Positions 7,720 through 16,268 of a stretch of DNA of 47,047 nt are shown piece after piece. Position 1 is the stretch's first letter; each line of letters opens with the position of its first letter. This DNA comes from a virus: positions 1 through 47,047 of IMG/VR virus record IMGVR_UViG_3300034685_000097; one strand, written 5' to 3'. The notes under the pieces are model-generated. The model searched no databases. It was not told the DNA's origin and saw nothing but the letters and a program-made list of their open reading frames with translations. Position numbers and translations under genes: made by a program.

Positions 7720-9621
7720 TTATATCTTTTGCAACCCAGGCATAATTATAGGATCAGTATTTCTAAGAGACTCTAAGAAAATTGCAACTTCTCCTTTCAG
7801 AGCATCATGAACTTCCAATAGATCCATCCTGTTATATTTTGTTTGCATTACATGCTCCAAATATGCTGTCATATCACTTACCACCTGTTCTGAATATAAT
7901 GCAGGTTCATATTCATAAGTAAATGCTATTTTGTCATCTTTAGCTCTATATCCATGTTTATATATTACCCATGATACTGTTTCAATCAATCTATTAGCTG
8001 CTGTTTTTGCTGCATAATCAGATGTACATTTTACATAAAAATATAAATAGTTATCACTATCAAATGCAACTGCACATAACCTATATTGAGCATTTGAATA
8101 TATAGCATCTAGGTTTTTGATTGCATTAAAGAAATTACTATCTGACGCTTTATCTCTTTTAAATAACAGTATATGACGCATATCATAACTATTAAGTAAA
8201 TTAATTTCAGCAAGCAAAGCATCTTTATCAGCATCAGGTACATCATATGGAACACTTAACTTACCTTTGAATACATTGGATTTACGTTTATATATAGCAG
8301 ATGAATCTTCTTCTATAGGAACTCCGTTAACTTTTAAAACATATTCTGATGCTATACTATTTTGATATAGTATTAATATTGTTATTACATCATTTTTATC
8401 ACATGGATATACGAACCTAATTTGTTCATTTTCTATAGTATATGCTGCATCATAGATCTCCAGCAAACCATTTCTGAATACCATAATATCAAAAACATTA
8501 TTGTTATAATCATCACTTATGTCAAATATATATTGTCCCAAATCAGCGACAGATGTTATTCTTTTCATATCCAACCATGTATAATTAGGATTTATATTCA
8601 CATAATTATTAATCGTTATAATATCATTTTCATTACATCCATAATTAAATACAATTGATTTGGTATCAAAGACAAAAATATAATCTAATCCTTCTACTTG
8701 TTGCAATCCATTTCTAAATACAATTATATTAGACATTCCTTCAACATATATATCTGTTATATCATATACTGTTTGATTTTGCGTTGCTATTAACGTCTTA
8801 GTATTCACATTTATAGTAGTAATATCATCATATTTTCTATAGAAATTATATATTGTTATTACATCATTTTTCCTACATGGAAAATTGAAAATCAGTCTTT
8901 TATTAATAACATCTATAGTATAATCTAATGATTCAATCATATGCAAACCATTATGATATATATCAAAATATATACTACTTGCTTCACAACAATCAGATAT
9001 ATCGAATATGCTCTGATTGGCTTCTGCTATTTTATAAACTCTGTGCAATAATACATATTCTTCTAATGATTCTGATACTGTTATACCACCAGCATCAGTT
9101 ACACTGCATGCTATTCTATAAGTACCATTACCCATTGCAATTAAAAATAATCTATCATCTTCTGCAAAAAACATATATGGATGTTCTGAAAATACATTCC
9201 AGGAATATTCAAAAGGTGGAATACCACAATCTGGTATATCGACTGAAAAAGAAGCATAGCTGGGAATATAACTAGTTTCTGCTCTATTTAATTTAATACG
9301 TGGTCTAGTTCTAAACAATGTGCCATCATCAATAGATTCTATTGTAATAGTTTTACTAATCGTACTATAAATATGTTTTTGCATATTATAGTTGTAATCA
9401 TAAAGATTAACAGTACAAGTTACATTTACAGTTTGATTATATTTTAAATAAAAGATAAATTTACTTGCATTTTGCTCTGCGTTAAATACTACATCTGGAT
9501 TGTCTACAGAAAATATATACTCTCTATATTCCCAAGGTTCTATATCTGTAACATATGCTATGACTATATACTGCGATGGATTTAATCCAACACACGCATA
9601 ATCTAGATTTAAATTTGCCAT
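7720..9621 (-). CDS. Tail fibre/adhesin with Ig-like domain and three beta repeats
   Basis: 633 residues. About 115-195 is PKD/Ig-like (CGIPPFEYSWNVFSE, then GNGTYRIACSVTDAGG). About 205-425 holds three diverged copies of a repeat with the pattern '(F/Y)DI(S/T)D...VFRNGL...(L/A)xYxxx...NDVITI', common in appendage proteins. The C-terminal ~200 residues form a different domain with no recognised motif (FKGKLSVPYDVPD, then EVHDALKGEVAIFLESL). Probably a virion surface protein. Located with two membrane-protein genes and kelch/PAAR genes. Confidence 0.6.
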   Translation of the reverse strand: MANLNLDYACVGLNPSQYIVIAYVTDIEPWEYREYIFSVDNPDVVFNAEQNASKFIFYLKYNQTVNVTCTVNLYDYNYNMQKHIYSTISKTITIESIDDGTLFRTRPRIKLNRAETSYIPSYASFSVDIPDCGIPPFEYSWNVFSEHPYMFFAEDDRLFLIAMGNGTYRIACSVTDAGGITVSESLEEYVLLHRVYKIAEANQSIFDISDCCEASSIYFDIYHNGLHMIESLDYTIDVINKRLIFNFPCRKNDVITIYNFYRKYDDITTINVNTKTLIATQNQTVYDITDIYVEGMSNIIVFRNGLQQVEGLDYIFVFDTKSIVFNYGCNENDIITINNYVNINPNYTWLDMKRITSVADLGQYIFDISDDYNNNVFDIMVFRNGLLEIYDAAYTIENEQIRFVYPCDKNDVITILILYQNSIASEYVLKVNGVPIEEDSSAIYKRKSNVFKGKLSVPYDVPDADKDALLAEINLLNSYDMRHILLFKRDKASDSNFFNAIKNLDAIYSNAQYRLCAVAFDSDNYLYFYVKCTSDYAAKTAANRLIETVSWVIYKHGYRAKDDKIAFTYEYEPALYSEQVVSDMTAYLEHVMQTKYNRMDLLEVHDALKGEVAIFLESLRNTDPIIMPGLQKI

Positions 9622-9645
9622 ATTGTATCATTCTCTCCTATCATA

Positions 9646-10113
9646 TTATAGCAAAGCTATTATTAATGCTATACCAAGTATAGATGTAGATGTTTTATAT
9701 ACTTTAGATTCAAACTTTAAGATATTATTTTCACTTTTAAGTAAGGCTATCTCTTTCTCTGTTGCTGCTATATATTGCTCCAATAAATCAGCTTTTTGTT
9801 CATATTTAAGATATAGATCTTTATATATCTGTGCAATTTTATCATTGGTGTCCTTTTCACGTTCATATGCTTCTTTATATGCATCACGCTCTGCTTGTAT
9901 ACGTTGGAGATCTGCTTTTAATATTTCTATACCAGAAGCAACATCTGTTGCATCATTTTGAGTCAAATAAAACCCTGGTCCTACTTTAATACTTTTTCCA
10001 TCAGGTAAAGAAAGTATACCACTCTCTATTTTCATACCTAATGCCAGAGAGGGACTTACCATTATCAATACAAATATTAAACAAAATATAGTTAATAATA
10101 CCATTCTCTTCAT
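9646..10113 (-). CDS. Exported coiled-coil protein with C-terminal membrane segment
   Basis: 155 residues from ATG 10113, 9 bases after GAGGTG. N-terminal signal peptide (MKRMVLLTIFCLIFVLIM...SPSLA), a heptad-rich coiled coil about 55-130 with many Glu/Lys, and a short hydrophobic C-terminus (SILGIALIIALL). The layout resembles envelope-disrupting spanin-type or other lysis-associated proteins. A function cannot be proved from the sequence. Directly downstream of another membrane/coiled-coil gene, so the pair may act together. Confidence 0.5.
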   Translation of the reverse strand: MKRMVLLTIFCLIFVLIMVSPSLALGMKIESGILSLPDGKSIKVGPGFYLTQNDATDVASGIEILKADLQRIQAERDAYKEAYEREKDTNDKIAQIYKDLYLKYEQKADLLEQYIAATEKEIALLKSENNILKFESKVYKTSTSILGIALIIALL

Positions 10114-10159
10114 GAATATCTTCACCTCATAACAAATAACATAATAATATCTAAATAAG

Positions 10160-10603
10160 CTATTTTGCTTTTTTCTTCTTTTTAGCTACATCAGCAGCAA
10201 AGTCAAAAGCATCTAGTATATCTTGATCAGATTCAATAGGTTTTGGCTCAATTTTCTGAGCATCTTCCAGTTGTTGATTTAAATCAGCTTCTATATCTTC
10301 TCTTTCATCCATTACTTGATCAAATTGTTCCTTATTTTCTTTTACTGCTTCATCTACTTTGTGCATTTCATCTTTTAACTGTTCTTTTTGTTCTTCAAGC
10401 TCATCTATCTTTTCATCTATATCTTTATTTGATTTCTTAAATAAAAGTAGGATAAATGCAATGACACCTAGCAAAGCAATAACTATATCTTTTAGAGTCT
10501 TATGCTTACTGAAACTATAAATACTAAGAGCAATGACAGCTATTATTATCAAGCTTAATATAATATCGTTAGAAATCACATAGTTAATAATATCTCCTAT
10601 CAT
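10160..10603 (-). CDS. Two-TM coiled-coil membrane protein (holin/lysis candidate)
   Basis: 147 residues: transmembrane helices about 14-32 (ILSLIIIAVIALSIYSF) and 38-55 (DIVIALLGVIAFILLLF), a long acidic coiled coil (55-115) and a lysine-rich end (KKKKKAK). Small two-helix membrane proteins with charged tails are typical of holins, but no endolysin was seen nearby. Its ATG has no Shine-Dalgarno site at normal distance; a 12-bp hairpin apparently brings a remote one into place (see 10601-10650). Confidence 0.45.
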   Translation of the reverse strand: MIGDIINYVISNDIILSLIIIAVIALSIYSFSKHKTLKDIVIALLGVIAFILLLFKKSNKDIDEKIDELEEQKEQLKDEMHKVDEAVKENKEQFDQVMDEREDIEADLNQQLEDAQKIEPKPIESDQDILDAFDFAADVAKKKKKAK

Positions 10604-10650
10604 TTGTCATAATAGACAATAAAGTATATATTGTCTATTATTCACCTCCT
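10601..10650 (-). promoter_or_regulatory. Hairpin-bridged Shine-Dalgarno site
   Basis: On the minus strand AGGAGG (10645-10650) is followed after two bases by a perfect 12-bp stem (10630-10641 with 10609-10620, 9-base loop), then GACAA and the ATG of the membrane-protein gene. Linear spacing is about 40 bases, far too long; with the stem folded it is 7 bases. Structures that shorten Shine-Dalgarno spacing are known from T4 late genes. No ATG, GTG or TTG stands at normal distance after this site. Confidence 0.65.
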
Positions 10651-10681
10651 GTTTTATCTTTTTATCGTAAACTATCTATAA

Positions 10682-10780
10682 CTAAAATCTAAAAACATAG
10701 GCTTCTTCCTGCTTCATTGACTGTTACCCAAAAATCTGAAGTCTTACATGATCTCCAAAGGCATTGCTTTGGACAGTTCT
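10682..10780 (-). pseudogene. Remnant of a TnpB (IS605 OrfB) C-terminus
   Basis: The minus-strand frame reads RTVQSNAFGDHVRLQIFG, stop, QSMKQEEAYVFRF, stop. TnpB tails often run 'TVG..N(A)CGDHVRL...SMKQE', so this looks like the last ~33 codons of another element, with one in-frame stop. No right-end hairpin follows. It differs from the TnpB tail at 2-91, so it is from another lineage. It directly follows a truncated tail-fibre-like ORF, suggesting insertion followed by deletion. Based on motif memory only. Confidence 0.4.
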
Positions 10781-10797
10781 TTCCCTAGTTATATTGT

Positions 10798-10914
10798 TTA
10801 TCGTATCAATAATATTATTAAATCGTATTGATTGTGAATATCTCCAGATAATTCTCCCCAATCAATAGTTAATTTCAATTGATCTTTAGATAGTAATGTC
10901 TTTTCTACTGGCAT
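10798..10914 (-). pseudogene. Short tail-fibre-like fragment (38 residues)
   Basis: ATG 10914 follows AAGGAGG (11 bases). The 38-residue product contains IDWGELSGDIHNQYDL, resembling the 'WGxIxGxIxNQTDL' motif near the start of repeats in many phage fibres. A fibre should be much longer, and the reading frame stops at 10798, about 20 bases before a TnpB remnant. It may be a fibre gene cut short by an IS event, or a genuine small protein. Confidence 0.4.
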
Positions 10915-11011
10915 TTATGTTTAGTCCTCCTTTTAAATTAAGAACATGATAAATAAATATTGATTTAAACAATACTCTTATAATTATAAACAATTTTAAA
11001 AACTTTTATAA

Positions 11012-11473
11012 TTAAAATACATAGTATGCATCTACTACATTAGATGTAGGATTATATCCACCACCAAATAGAGCATAATTACCTACAGTAGTAGCTGCGA
11101 AAAGATATCTAGCTACACTTAATGGTGTAGGTGTAGTTCTCGTAAGAGATGTATCATATGCATCTACTACATTAGATGTAGGATCACTACCACCACCAAA
11201 TAGAGCATAATTACCTACAGTAGTAGCTGCTAAAGTATTTCTAGCTATACTTAACGCAGTAACTGTAGTTCTAGTAAGAGATGTATCATATGCATCTACT
11301 ACATTAGATAAACTACTACCAGTATATCCACCACCAAATAGAGCATAATTACCTACAGTAGTAGCTGCTAAATAACCTCTAGCTACACTTAATGGTGTAG
11401 CTGTTCCATAATAAGAAAGAATAGATGGAACATATTCTGTCTGTTCAGTCATAAACCATTGTACTTTAAGCAT
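11012..11473 (-). CDS. Kelch-repeat surface/tail protein
   Basis: 153 residues. After a 25-residue leader come three near-identical units with LSVARxxLAATTVGNYALFGGG and SNVVDAYDTSLTRTT, a kelch-type beta-propeller blade. Three blades are too few to close a propeller, so it may assemble as a multimer or be a shortened allele. Such repeats are frequent in phage and gut Firmicutes surface proteins and likely bind a receptor. ATG 11473 has a strong AAAGGAG site. Ends VVDAYYVF. Confidence 0.7.
   Translation of the reverse strand: MLKVQWFMTEQTEYVPSILSYYGTATPLSVARGYLAATTVGNYALFGGGYTGSSLSNVVDAYDTSLTRTTVTALSIARNTLAATTVGNYALFGGGSDPTSNVVDAYDTSLTRTTPTPLSVARYLFAATTVGNYALFGGGYNPTSNVVDAYYVF
11028..11420 (-). 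repeat. Three tandem 132-bp direct repeats inside the kelch gene
   Basis: The string GCATCTACTACATTAGAT begins at 11028, 11160 and 11292, an exact 132-base period (44 codons). Most of each unit is identical in DNA, not just protein, so copy number can change by slippage or recombination without breaking the frame. Confidence 0.85.
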
Positions 11474-11581
11474 TTGTTCTTCTCCTTTTATTTAACATTT
11501 ATAGTATTCTGTTAATTAATTTTATATTTTCTTATACTATAAACACAATCGAAATATATTTATTAAATAACTTTATAAATA

Positions 11582-12151
11582 TTATTTATTTTTTAAATCA
11601 TATTGCTTTTCTCTAATTTCCCAATTCTCACTGACTGTATCTAATGTAATTGTTTTTAACATATCAACATATGCTTTTATTTTATCTGGAATATCCACTG
11701 CTGTTAATATAGCTTCCCATTCACCTTCAACAATATCTATAGGTATCTTTAGATAGTTATTATGATACATTTCATGAACAGATTGACTTAATGGTATAAA
11801 TCCAATCATATTTTCAAAATGCCATTTCATGACTTGATGAGCTATGTCAAAAGAAGTAAAGGAATCATTATTATATATAGCTATCTGGATATAATTATAT
11901 AACGATATTGGATAATGATGTAATTCAATTTTACATTCGTCACTAGTGTGCCCTGTTAAATAACAAACAAATCCAGTTCCTAATGCTCCATGTACAAATC
12001 TTACCCATCTATCATATTCTGGAGATTTTCTTACTATCTTCTCAACTTCTCTAATAAATCTCTTCTCTTCTTTCTCTGTTAAAAAATCATCTGTATAAAA
12101 TGATTCTTCACCATATATAGGACTTTCTAGAGTAGGATTATTAGTAATCAT
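11582..12151 (-). CDS. HNH-endonuclease-like protein
   Basis: About 189 residues from ATG 12151, just after the upstream gene's stop; an upstream ATG at 12190 would overlap by 37 bases, and neither has a clear ribosome site. The core CYLTGHTSDECKIELHHYPIS followed by IPLSQSVHEMYHNN resembles an HNH/treble-clef nuclease (the HH pair and final HxxxHNN). Zinc-binding cysteine pairs typical of many HNH domains are incomplete. Could be a replication/recombination nuclease or a catalytically altered relative. Confidence 0.5.
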   Translation of the reverse strand: MITNNPTLESPIYGEESFYTDDFLTEKEEKRFIREVEKIVRKSPEYDRWVRFVHGALGTGFVCYLTGHTSDECKIELHHYPISLYNYIQIAIYNNDSFTSFDIAHQVMKWHFENMIGFIPLSQSVHEMYHNNYLKIPIDIVEGEWEAILTAVDIPDKIKAYVDMLKTITLDTVSENWEIREKQYDLKNK

Positions 12152-12153
12152 CT

Positions 12154-12783
12154 TTAAATCGTCTCTACTTCTGTCTTTATTAAACACCATTCATCATCAG
12201 TTATAATCTCTTTCATCCTAAACACCTCCTTTTTATTTTCACCAAGAGTTGAATACATAGATAAAGCATAATCAAAGAAAGAATACACTACAAAATTACT
12301 CACTTTGGATATAAATAATCCATACTTAGCATTTTGAATATCATAAAGTTTTATTATATTATCGTCTAATAATATAACAGTCTTTTTAGTAGAAAATTTC
12401 TCAATATCATTGCATGAAAATAATAATTGTTCATCTACTCCATTTAACTCTCTAATATATATTGCATCATCGTCATTTAACATATCATCATCGTTTACTA
12501 TACATATAGTTACATCTTTAGGTAATAAACTATACAACATTCCATATTTATCATTAAATATAATTATCATATCAGTATCTAATTTAGAAAAATTAACATT
12601 AGAATAAAAATATCTTAATTTAATTAAGTCATACATATCATTATCATTTGGTACATACACTTCATTATTCCAGCATAATATATTATCATCTAATTTTGTT
12701 AAATTAAGATCAATATCTTCTTTATCAAGTTTTTTAATTTTCTTAAACGAGTCCTTATCATAAAAACTTAAGATATCTAACAT
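12154..12783 (-). CDS. Hypothetical acidic protein
   Basis: 209 residues, rich in Asp/Asn (NDDDMLNDDDAIYIREL). No motif recognised; alternating beta strands and loops suggest a compact globular protein. Good ribosome site (AAAAGGAAGG) before ATG 12783. It lies between the Cas4-like nuclease gene and the HNH-like gene and is probably co-transcribed with both. Confidence 0.65.
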   Translation of the reverse strand: MLDILSFYDKDSFKKIKKLDKEDIDLNLTKLDDNILCWNNEVYVPNDNDMYDLIKLRYFYSNVNFSKLDTDMIIIFNDKYGMLYSLLPKDVTICIVNDDDMLNDDDAIYIRELNGVDEQLLFSCNDIEKFSTKKTVILLDDNIIKLYDIQNAKYGLFISKVSNFVVYSFFDYALSMYSTLGENKKEVFRMKEIITDDEWCLIKTEVETI

Positions 12784-12797
12784 TATTTACCTTCCTT

Positions 12798-13694
12798 TTA
12801 ATTTATTTTTTCTGAATATGTTTTATATTTAATATTTGATGTTGTTTGACATATATAAGAATAATCACAAAAGAAACACTTACTTTTGTCTATATATTTG
12901 TTGGTTAATGGTGGTGGTACATTCATATCTATATGTCGTTTGAGATCATTGATATATTCTTTTATACTAATATCAACTTTATCGAGCAATTGTACAGTAA
13001 TAGGAATATCAAATACTTTTATATCTATCTTACCCCTACTGACATACAACAATTGAACTAAATCAATATTATAATTCTTAAATCTATTTAAAAAGTATGC
13101 ATACATAATAGCTTGTTTCATATGTTCTGGTTTAGGTTTGTCTGGCAATACATCTATAGTTTTTATTTCAATTAAAGTTTTATCATTAAGATGTATATCC
13201 ATCCTAAAACTAATAGGAAAAGCAAATACATCTGTGATCTTTATCTTTTCTTCTTTATCAATACATGGTATCCTTTTCTGAATAATAGAATGAATTGTAT
13301 TTCCTACTTCTGTAACTATTTCTTCATAAGGATATATATAATTACGTTTACGCTCAGTATTGACAAAATCAAAATAAACCATTCTTATACAATTAACTAA
13401 ATCAGTAACAGAGAGGTTTTCTTTTTGATAGGAATTTCGTTGTTTAACATGTTCCATATAATAGTCTCGCAAATATTCATCAAGTAGTTCTTTTGTAATC
13501 TTTGCAGGTATATTATTATTACTAATAATTGTATCAGTATTAGCTTGTTGCTTTATATCTAATGGAGCTTGTGCTGGTTTATCAACCCAAGCAATATTAT
13601 CGCTATTTACATCCTTCTTAAGTTTCTCTACATCTTTAGCTTCTATTGTTTTCATTTCATCAATATACTTTAATACGTCTTCAGGTTTAATCAT
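12798..13694 (-). CDS. RecB/Cas4-like Fe-S nuclease
   Basis: 298 residues. Nuclease motifs: LSVTDLVNCIRMVYFDF (first Cys), VGNTIHSIIQKRI, FRMDIHL then LIEIKT (D and ExK), and EHMKQAIMYAYFL (QxxxY). A C-terminal cysteine cluster KCFFCDYSYIC completes the four Cys that hold a 4Fe-4S cluster in Cas4/AddB-type nucleases. Likely a 5'-3' exonuclease making single-stranded DNA for the recombinase. No Cas genes are nearby, so it is a phage recombination nuclease rather than a CRISPR adaptation protein. Confidence 0.78.
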   Translation of the reverse strand: MIKPEDVLKYIDEMKTIEAKDVEKLKKDVNSDNIAWVDKPAQAPLDIKQQANTDTIISNNNIPAKITKELLDEYLRDYYMEHVKQRNSYQKENLSVTDLVNCIRMVYFDFVNTERKRNYIYPYEEIVTEVGNTIHSIIQKRIPCIDKEEKIKITDVFAFPISFRMDIHLNDKTLIEIKTIDVLPDKPKPEHMKQAIMYAYFLNRFKNYNIDLVQLLYVSRGKIDIKVFDIPITVQLLDKVDISIKEYINDLKRHIDMNVPPPLTNKYIDKSKCFFCDYSYICQTTSNIKYKTYSEKIN

Positions 13695-13728
13695 GATAAA
13701 TAATTAACCTCCCTACTAAAAATAGTAT

Positions 13729-14046
13729 TTAATTTACTATCACATCTGGAGATCCACTTATATGTTTACCAACTAATCCACATTTCTTACACTTCGTGCT
13801 ATCACCAATTCTTGTAACTGGTTTACTATTAACAAATACATTGGGTGATCCAGAAATTGATTCAAAAGTACCACCATGAGGACAATTAGTTGGTCCTGTA
13901 TCATTTACTCGATGTACTTTTTTACCATTAACAAAAACATTGGGTGATCCAGTAGCATTTGTACCCACTCTATGATGTGGACAACAATCATATCCAGGGT
14001 TACAAGTATTTTCTTCTTCGTCTCCAATTCTTGTAACTTTTGGCAT
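13729..14046 (-). CDS. PAAR-repeat tail spike tip protein
   Basis: 105 residues of PAAR-type repeats: GSPNVFVNGKKVHRVND, then CPHGGTF, GSPNVFVNSKPVTRIGD and a last GSPDVIVN. His and Cys residues (CCPHH, CPHGG, CKKC) suit metal binding at the tip. Such proteins sharpen the central spike of contractile tails and puncture the envelope. ATG 14046 follows AAGGAG. It supports a myovirus-type virion. Confidence 0.85.
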   Translation of the reverse strand: MPKVTRIGDEEENTCNPGYDCCPHHRVGTNATGSPNVFVNGKKVHRVNDTGPTNCPHGGTFESISGSPNVFVNSKPVTRIGDSTKCKKCGLVGKHISGSPDVIVN

Positions 14047-14083
14047 TATTATATTATCTCCTTTTCAGTATAATATAATAATT

Positions 14084-15229
14084 CTAATATCTGTTAATTT
14101 CCATTACTTCTATTACAATAGTTTCAGTGTTTGCTTTAGTATAGTTAACCTTTATCGTATGATTATCTATAACATCTATATCTTCAAAAATATCACCATT
14201 AATTAAAACAATAAAATCTTTAGATAAGTCCATTTCATCACTCTGCAATATTAATGGTGTTATTTCTCCACTTTCTGGTAATTCTACTTCAAATACTGTT
14301 CTATTTAATATTTGAGCTAACGATAAAGCACGATCTTCCTCTGCATACATATATGCAACTCTATCATTACGTTCTTCTTTAGATATACCAATTAATTTAA
14401 ATGATGCTGTTGGTGGTATATCTAGATCATAATTAGGAACAAACACATTATATATACTAACATCAAAATCTACTATGTCAAGATCAGTATACAGATTATA
14501 TAATGCAGGTAGTTCTATTTCATATGTTAACTCTCCAGTTAATGCATAATCACTTAAACCTGTACCACCATAAAATTCAGATGCATCTGTTAAACTTTCT
14601 AATCTAACTTGAACATCAGTATCAACTTGTAAATAATATTTATTCTTATTTATTGATCTTATTAGCATATTACTTAAATTAGTTTTAGACCAATCTAAAA
14701 ACACAACACCCTCATCTGTGAATAATCTAACATCATCTTCAATTATTAAAAATTGCTTAATATGATTTAACATTATCCACTTTCCATAACCTCTAAAAGC
14801 ATCCAGAAAAGCCATCTGAATATCATGTATTTCCATTAAAGAATGTGCAAACACTCTAATGTCAACACTACCAGTCATACGTCTTGTTACTATATCCAAT
14901 GCTGATCCATCTTGAAAAATGAATGGTTGCTGAAACCATTTAGATTGAAATGGATGATATGTAGTATATCTAAAAGGAAAATCAAGTTCTTTCACCTGTT
15001 CTACTAAATTTGGAGTAAATACAATCATAGGCATTAATGGACCCTGTAATGTTATATTAGGATCAGCTTGTGATTGAAAAATTAATTGAATTGCCTTATC
15101 CATTGTTCCTACCATTGTGAAGTTAAATTTATAAACATTTGTATTAAAGAACGATCTAAGTGCATTTATAAATGGTCCAAATGTAGTATGTATATATGGA
15201 ACTCTTTTAGATACTTTCTTATAAGACAA
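14084..15229 (-). CDS. Probable virion structural protein
   Basis: 381 residues, TTG start at 15229 after AAAGGTAG. N-terminal part starts KRVPYIHTTFGPFINALRSFF; the rest is beta-rich with hydrophobic strands. The C-terminal ~50 residues (DFIVLINGDIFEDIDVIDN) look like an appendage beta domain. Placed upstream of the PAAR spike gene, so a baseplate or tail role is likely, but no family is recognised. Confidence 0.45.
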   Translation of the reverse strand: MSYKKVSKRVPYIHTTFGPFINALRSFFNTNVYKFNFTMVGTMDKAIQLIFQSQADPNITLQGPLMPMIVFTPNLVEQVKELDFPFRYTTYHPFQSKWFQQPFIFQDGSALDIVTRRMTGSVDIRVFAHSLMEIHDIQMAFLDAFRGYGKWIMLNHIKQFLIIEDDVRLFTDEGVVFLDWSKTNLSNMLIRSINKNKYYLQVDTDVQVRLESLTDASEFYGGTGLSDYALTGELTYEIELPALYNLYTDLDIVDFDVSIYNVFVPNYDLDIPPTASFKLIGISKEERNDRVAYMYAEEDRALSLAQILNRTVFEVELPESGEITPLILQSDEMDLSKDFIVLINGDIFEDIDVIDNHTIKVNYTKANTETIVIEVMEINRY

Positions 15230-15315
15230 ATTAATCTACCTTTCCTTATACCATATTACAAAAATATATTGAGTTATTATTCTAGTGGAAATACATTTCC
15301 ATTACATAAAAGATT

Positions 15316-16266
15316 TTAAGGAGACAAATCTATTGGATAATCAATTAACATCCTCTTACCAGAAGGATAAACAAAGTTTTCATAATATACTTTCAATAAT
15401 TGAACTATATTGTCATCTTTATCTTTCTCATTATTAAGTGATTTTAAACTGCCTGTTGATATTATCCACAATATAGCATCTGTTAACAATAAACGTTCTT
15501 TGGTATCTAATCCTTTTTCTTCCAATATCTTAGATATATATCTTATAGTCTTTCCATCAATCAACATATCCATTATATCCAATGCATATTTATCATAATA
15601 TTTTGATGCATTTCTCAATAATATTAGTAAGTTAGCTGATGACAATTTAGTTCTATTATCAAGTTCATATAACAGATAAGATACTTCATCAATAACATCT
15701 ATAATCAAACTATTTAATTTGACAAAACTTATTAGAACACTATTTAAACAATCAAATACAGAACCCATCCAATGGTTTTTGATGATATATATCAACCAAT
15801 AGTTCTTGGGTAAATATTCTGATACCTTCAATAGAAAAACGTTAATCCTATTTATTTGTTCTGGTGTTTTATTGCTTTCTTTATAGTTACTTACTTTTTC
15901 TAATATTCTTTTTTTATTGATTAATATACTGTATGTATCACTATCAAGTACCTCTTCAAACTCATCTAAATGATCAACTATAAACATTAATACTTGTTCC
16001 CAATCAATCTCAAGAAGCATATTTTTAATGTCTCTATCATAATCCAAATAATCTTCTCTTGTTGCACTTTCTGCAAATCTAAACTCATCAATGATACTAT
16101 TCTTTTCTAATTCAAACAGTTTATCATACAACTTTCTGGTATCCTTGATATAAAGATAATCAATAAGTTCTTTTATAACAGGTGCAAAGATATAAGCACT
16201 TAATTGTATTTTATTATCTGTAAATATAACAGTCCTCTTCCATATCTCTATAAGTTCCTTTAACAT
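15316..16266 (-). CDS. Hypothetical all-helical protein
   Basis: 316 residues, predicted almost entirely alpha-helical, with regular hydrophobic heptads and few glycines (VLMFIVDHLDEFEEVL). No signal peptide or clear transmembrane helix. Begins 3 bases after the end of the preceding large gene, so the two are translationally linked. Function unknown. Confidence 0.6.
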   Translation of the reverse strand: MLKELIEIWKRTVIFTDNKIQLSAYIFAPVIKELIDYLYIKDTRKLYDKLFELEKNSIIDEFRFAESATREDYLDYDRDIKNMLLEIDWEQVLMFIVDHLDEFEEVLDSDTYSILINKKRILEKVSNYKESNKTPEQINRINVFLLKVSEYLPKNYWLIYIIKNHWMGSVFDCLNSVLISFVKLNSLIIDVIDEVSYLLYELDNRTKLSSANLLILLRNASKYYDKYALDIMDMLIDGKTIRYISKILEEKGLDTKERLLLTDAILWIISTGSLKSLNNEKDKDDNIVQLLKVYYENFVYPSGKRMLIDYPIDLSP

Positions 16267-16268
16267 TG

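Noticed and set aside
11028-11420. CRISPR array suggested by regular repeats
   Set aside because: The 132-base units are continuous coding sequence for kelch blades with no short repeat/spacer structure and no cas genes.
12798-13694. Cas4 as part of a phage CRISPR system
   Set aside because: No Cas1, Cas2 or repeat array; RecB-like nucleases of this kind are common in phage recombination modules.
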